Positions 62,878 to 64,000 of a DNA stretch of 64,000 bases are shown one piece after another. The stretch comes from JBFONV01 sp040779335 (GTDB taxonomy: Bacteria > Pseudomonadota > Gammaproteobacteria > Enterobacterales > Alteromonadaceae): the NCBI GenBank assembly GCA_040779335.1, contig JBFONV010000002.1, positions 248,001 through 312,000 on the forward strand, given 5' to 3'. A program made the translations under genes and the position numbers. The notes beneath the pieces were generated by a model that was not told the origin of the DNA, made no database searches, and was given only the letters and a program-made list of their open reading frames with translations. The stretch's first letter is position 1, and every line of letters starts with the position of its first letter.

Positions 62878-64000
62878 ATGAAAAAAACAATTATTTCACT
62901 GGTTGTCGGTATCACTGCCGCAATTGGTAGTACCAATGTATTGGCTGATGATTTATTGTCGGTATATCAACAAGCACAGGCAAATGATCCTGTCGTATTA
63001 AAAGCACAAGCTCAATTTATGGCAGCAAAAGAAGGTATCGATCAAGCTCGTGCTTCTTTACTCCCTCAATTAAACGCCTCTGGCAGTTACTCTAAATCTG
63101 ACAATGAATTTATCCCAACGTCTGATGCCGGTGAAACGTCAAATGTCATATTGTCACAAAAAAGTGATACGTTTTCTTATGGTATTCAACTAGACATGCA
63201 ACTATATCATCACGATACTTGGTTACGCATGGATAACGCCAAAAAGTCAGCTCATTATAGTGATGTTACTTATCAAGTGAGTAAACAAGACTTAATCGTT
63301 CGCGTGACCGAAGCTTATTTTAATGTATTAAGTGCGAAAGACGACCTTGAATTTGCCAAAGCAGAAAAAGCTGCGATAGAGCGCCAACTAGAACAAACGA
63401 AACAACGCTTTTCGGTTGGCTTGACCGCAATTACTGACGTTCACGAAGCCCAAGCGCAATTTGATAATGCGGTAACCCAAGAAATACGAGCTGAAAATGG
63501 CGTATATAACGCTGAAGAAGCACTACGCGTGATTACCAATGTATATCCACGCAATTTAAGTATTTTAAATACCGAAAGGTTTAGCACGTCACGTCCAGTA
63601 CCTGATAGTGCAAACGAATGGCAACAAACCGCGGAAGCAAAAAATCTCGATATTATTGCGCAAAAAATTAATGTGGATATTTCTAAAGAAAATATCAACA
63701 TATCGAGATCAGGTCATTATCCAACATTAGATTTACAAGCAACCTATGGTTCTAGGGATACTGACAGTGAAATTTTGGGCACAACATTTAATAACCCAGC
63801 GCTAGATAGCCAATCTATCGGTGTAACGTTAACGGTACCGCTCTATTCAGGCGGCGCAACCAGCAGCAAAGTTCGTCAAGCGCAAAACAATTATGTTGCT
63901 GCCAGTCAAGATTTAGCACAAGTTCATCGCAATGCCGTGCGCAATACTCGTAATGCCTACAACACAGTAATTGCAGCAGTATCAGCGATTAAGTCACTTG
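62878..64000 (+). CDS. tolC: Outer-membrane efflux channel TolC (3' end outside window)
   Basis: TolC is the trimeric outer-membrane duct used by AcrAB-type pumps and type I secretion. The open frame starts at ATG 62878, after AAGGA, and runs to the window edge (374 codons). A signal peptide ends NVLADDL near residue 24. The helical repeat begins with YQQAQANDPVV and LLPQLNASGSYS. The first beta strands and coiled coils follow, and the second repeat shows PTLDLQATY and VPLYSGG. About 100 residues should be missing. Divergence from nudF matches E. coli. Confidence 0.95.
   Translation, partial: MKKTIISLVVGITAAIGSTNVLADDLLSVYQQAQANDPVVLKAQAQFMAAKEGIDQARASLLPQLNASGSYSKSDNEFIPTSDAGETSNVILSQKSDTFSYGIQLDMQLYHHDTWLRMDNAKKSAHYSDVTYQVSKQDLIVRVTEAYFNVLSAKDDLEFAKAEKAAIERQLEQTKQRFSVGLTAITDVHEAQAQFDNAVTQEIRAENGVYNAEEALRVITNVYPRNLSILNTERFSTSRPVPDSANEWQQTAEAKNLDIIAQKINVDISKENINISRSGHYPTLDLQATYGSRDTDSEILGTTFNNPALDSQSIGVTLTVPLYSGGATSSKVRQAQNNYVAASQDLAQVHRNAVRNTRNAYNTVIAAVSAIKSL

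Noticed and set aside
1..64000. CRISPR arrays, prophage, transposase or tRNA genes
   Set aside because: I looked for regularly spaced repeats, integrase or transposase products and cloverleaf patterns. None was seen by eye, though a covariance-model scan would be needed to exclude small RNAs.

Overview
The window is 64 kb of an AT-rich gammaproteobacterial chromosome. An Na+-pumping NADH:quinone reductase subunit (NqrA), a TRAP transporter, an animal-type chloride-dependent alpha-amylase close in sequence to the Antarctic Pseudoalteromonas enzyme, and the arrangement of housekeeping genes point to a marine member of the Alteromonadales, most likely Colwelliaceae (Colwellia or Thalassotalea). 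That placement is inferred from remembered protein families, not from a search. I saw no tRNA, rRNA, CRISPR array, insertion sequence or prophage.

Layout. 0-6 kb: partial nqrA, fabV (enoyl-ACP reductase) with a clear sigma70 promoter, and a dctQ-dctM-dctP TRAP uptake operon. 6-12.3 kb: a spread-out version of the bolA-yajG-ampG locus, with alkB-like, rlmG and a periplasmic cyclophilin inserted, followed by a 56-residue membrane protein. 12.3-20 kb: a RecQ-like helicase with a GST-fold protein, guaB-guaA, and divergent xseA. 20-23 kb: alpha-amylase and a PilZ protein, placed between xseA and der. 23-33 kb: the conserved ndk, rlmN-pilW-rodZ-ispG-hisS-yfgM-bamB-der block on the minus strand; its PilW carries a C-terminal LysM domain. 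33-38.6 kb: yaaA and talB divergent, a DUF3545 protein, two uncharacterised genes and a sugar MFS transporter. 38.9-60 kb: parC and parE, separated by about 17 kb of accessory genes. 60-64 kb: parE-yqiA-cpdA-yqiB-nudF, divergent from tolC, as in Escherichia coli.

The parC-parE interval is the most interesting part. It holds two tandem TPR-GGDEF sensors, then an arsR-gapdh-arsJ organoarsenical efflux operon with a CATATATG-type operator and a trailing VOC gene. Next come an MscS channel with a DUF432-like partner, divergent from a Usp-like gene, and a five-gene minus-strand run rimK-AspA/AstE-like-corA-mscS-RimB-like that ends in an intrinsic terminator. A GOGAT-like FMN/Fe-S protein and a DUF1704 (tubulin tyrosine-carboxypeptidase-like) putative metallopeptidase follow. 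Glutamate ligation, glutamyl or acyl-amino-acid hydrolysis, glutamate-synthase chemistry, ion transport and tension-gated channels therefore sit within about 10 kb. I infer, without proof, a module linking protein or poly-glutamylation to osmotic or ionic stress.

The rest is largely core metabolism: purine (guaAB), isoprenoid (ispG), pentose phosphate (talB), outer-membrane assembly (bamB), cell shape (rodZ), rRNA modification (rlmN, rlmG) and topoisomerase IV.
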